Assembly: GCA_964546285.1 (NCBI GenBank)
Contig: CAZJJK010000138.1
Span: forward strand, 1 to 6,305
Direction: 5' to 3'
Origin: CAZJJK01 sp964546285
Lineage (GTDB): Bacteria; Spirochaetota; Spirochaetia; Treponematales; Breznakiellaceae
Length of the DNA stretch: 6,305 nucleotides
The notes beneath the pieces were generated by a model, which had not been told where the DNA came from, made no database searches, and saw only the letters and a list, made by a program, of their open reading frames with translations. Both the position numbers and the translations under genes were made by a program. Below, one piece after another: positions 6,056 to 6,305 of this stretch; position 1 is the first letter of the stretch, and every line of letters starts with the position of its first letter.

Positions 6056-6305
6056 CCGAAATGATGAGATCGGGATTCTTGATCGCGTTAAAGCGGACGA
6101 TTCTTGGGTAAAGCCACGGATTGCGATAGAAAGCCTCCGCTATATCCCATAACGTATCTCCCCATCTTATCTTATAGCGGTAGCCTTCTTTGGGGATAAC
6201 GCTGGGTATCTTATATGATTTAACCGGCGCTGTCGGCCTTACCCGCTTGGCGGGTGTCGGCACGGGAGGTGGCGTTTCCTCTACCAGCACAGGCTCCGGC
6301 GCTGG
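6024..6305 (-). CDS. LysM-domain peptidoglycan-binding protein (C-terminal part)
   Basis: The reading frame is open to the right-hand edge, so only the last 93 residues are visible and the start lies outside the window. Counting from the edge, residues 1-30 are a Pro/Ala/Val/Glu-rich linker (PAPEPVLVEETPPPVPTPAK and on). Residues about 43-91 are one LysM domain: YKIRWGDTLWDIAEAFY, then NPWLYPRIVRFNAIKNPDL and IISGEHLLVPP, with TAG at 6026-6024 just after. LysM binds GlcNAc-containing glycan strands, so the protein is expected to sit outside the cytoplasmic membrane. The missing N-terminus should carry an export signal or membrane anchor. A GTG at 6290 is probably an internal valine codon, because the proline-rich linker continues upstream of it. 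The last 32 bases overlap the start of the lytic transglycosylase gene. That pairing suggests joint action on the cell wall. Confidence 0.92.
   Translation of the reverse strand, partial: PAPEPVLVEETPPPVPTPAKRVRPTAPVKSYKIPSVIPKEGYRYKIRWGDTLWDIAEAFYRNPWLYPRIVRFNAIKNPDLIISGEHLLVPPKN

Noticed and set aside
1..6305. A new defence, mobile or biosynthetic system
   Set aside because: All large genes are housekeeping wall or division genes or a lone exported protein. There is no transposase, integrase, repeat array, toxin-antitoxin pair or composition break visible.

Overview
The window looks like ordinary chromosomal core sequence from a spirochaete, most likely a Treponema-like organism. This rests on protein style: the LysM domain with its NPWLYPRI and IKNPDLIISG segments, the Slt enzyme with GLSQ in place of the usual GLMQ, and the signal peptide ending VFAMGG. 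Base composition is moderate by eye (not counted). The assignment is an inference from remembered family resemblance, with no search behind it. All supported genes are on the minus strand, so transcription runs from high to low coordinates.

In transcription order: (1) 6305-6024, the C-terminal part of a proline-rich LysM protein whose start lies outside the window; (2) 6055-3776, a complete 759-residue soluble lytic transglycosylase (Slt70-like), overlapping the LysM gene by 32 bases; (3) a 148-base gap with a possible weak promoter and a small hairpin; (4) 3627-1024, a complete 867-residue FtsK/SpoIIIE DNA translocase; (5) an 87-base gap with a good promoter and two inverted repeats; (6) 936-313, a 207-residue exported protein of unknown family; (7) a clear bidirectional terminator at 263-299; (8) 223-56, a 55-codon ORF with a near-perfect ribosome binding site. 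Nothing convincing is seen at 1-55.

Functionally, the upstream half is a cell-wall and division neighbourhood. The LysM protein is expected to bind peptidoglycan, the transglycosylase cuts its glycan strands, and FtsK moves the terminus region of the chromosome through the closing septum. The two wall genes look translationally coupled. FtsK may be read from the same transcript or from its own weak promoter. The exported 207-residue protein is a separate unit with its own promoter and terminator, and its role is unknown.

No mobile element, CRISPR array, RNA gene or evident new multi-gene system is seen. The items most worth a second look are the palindrome over the promoter of the exported protein, that protein itself, and the small 55-codon ORF beyond the terminator.
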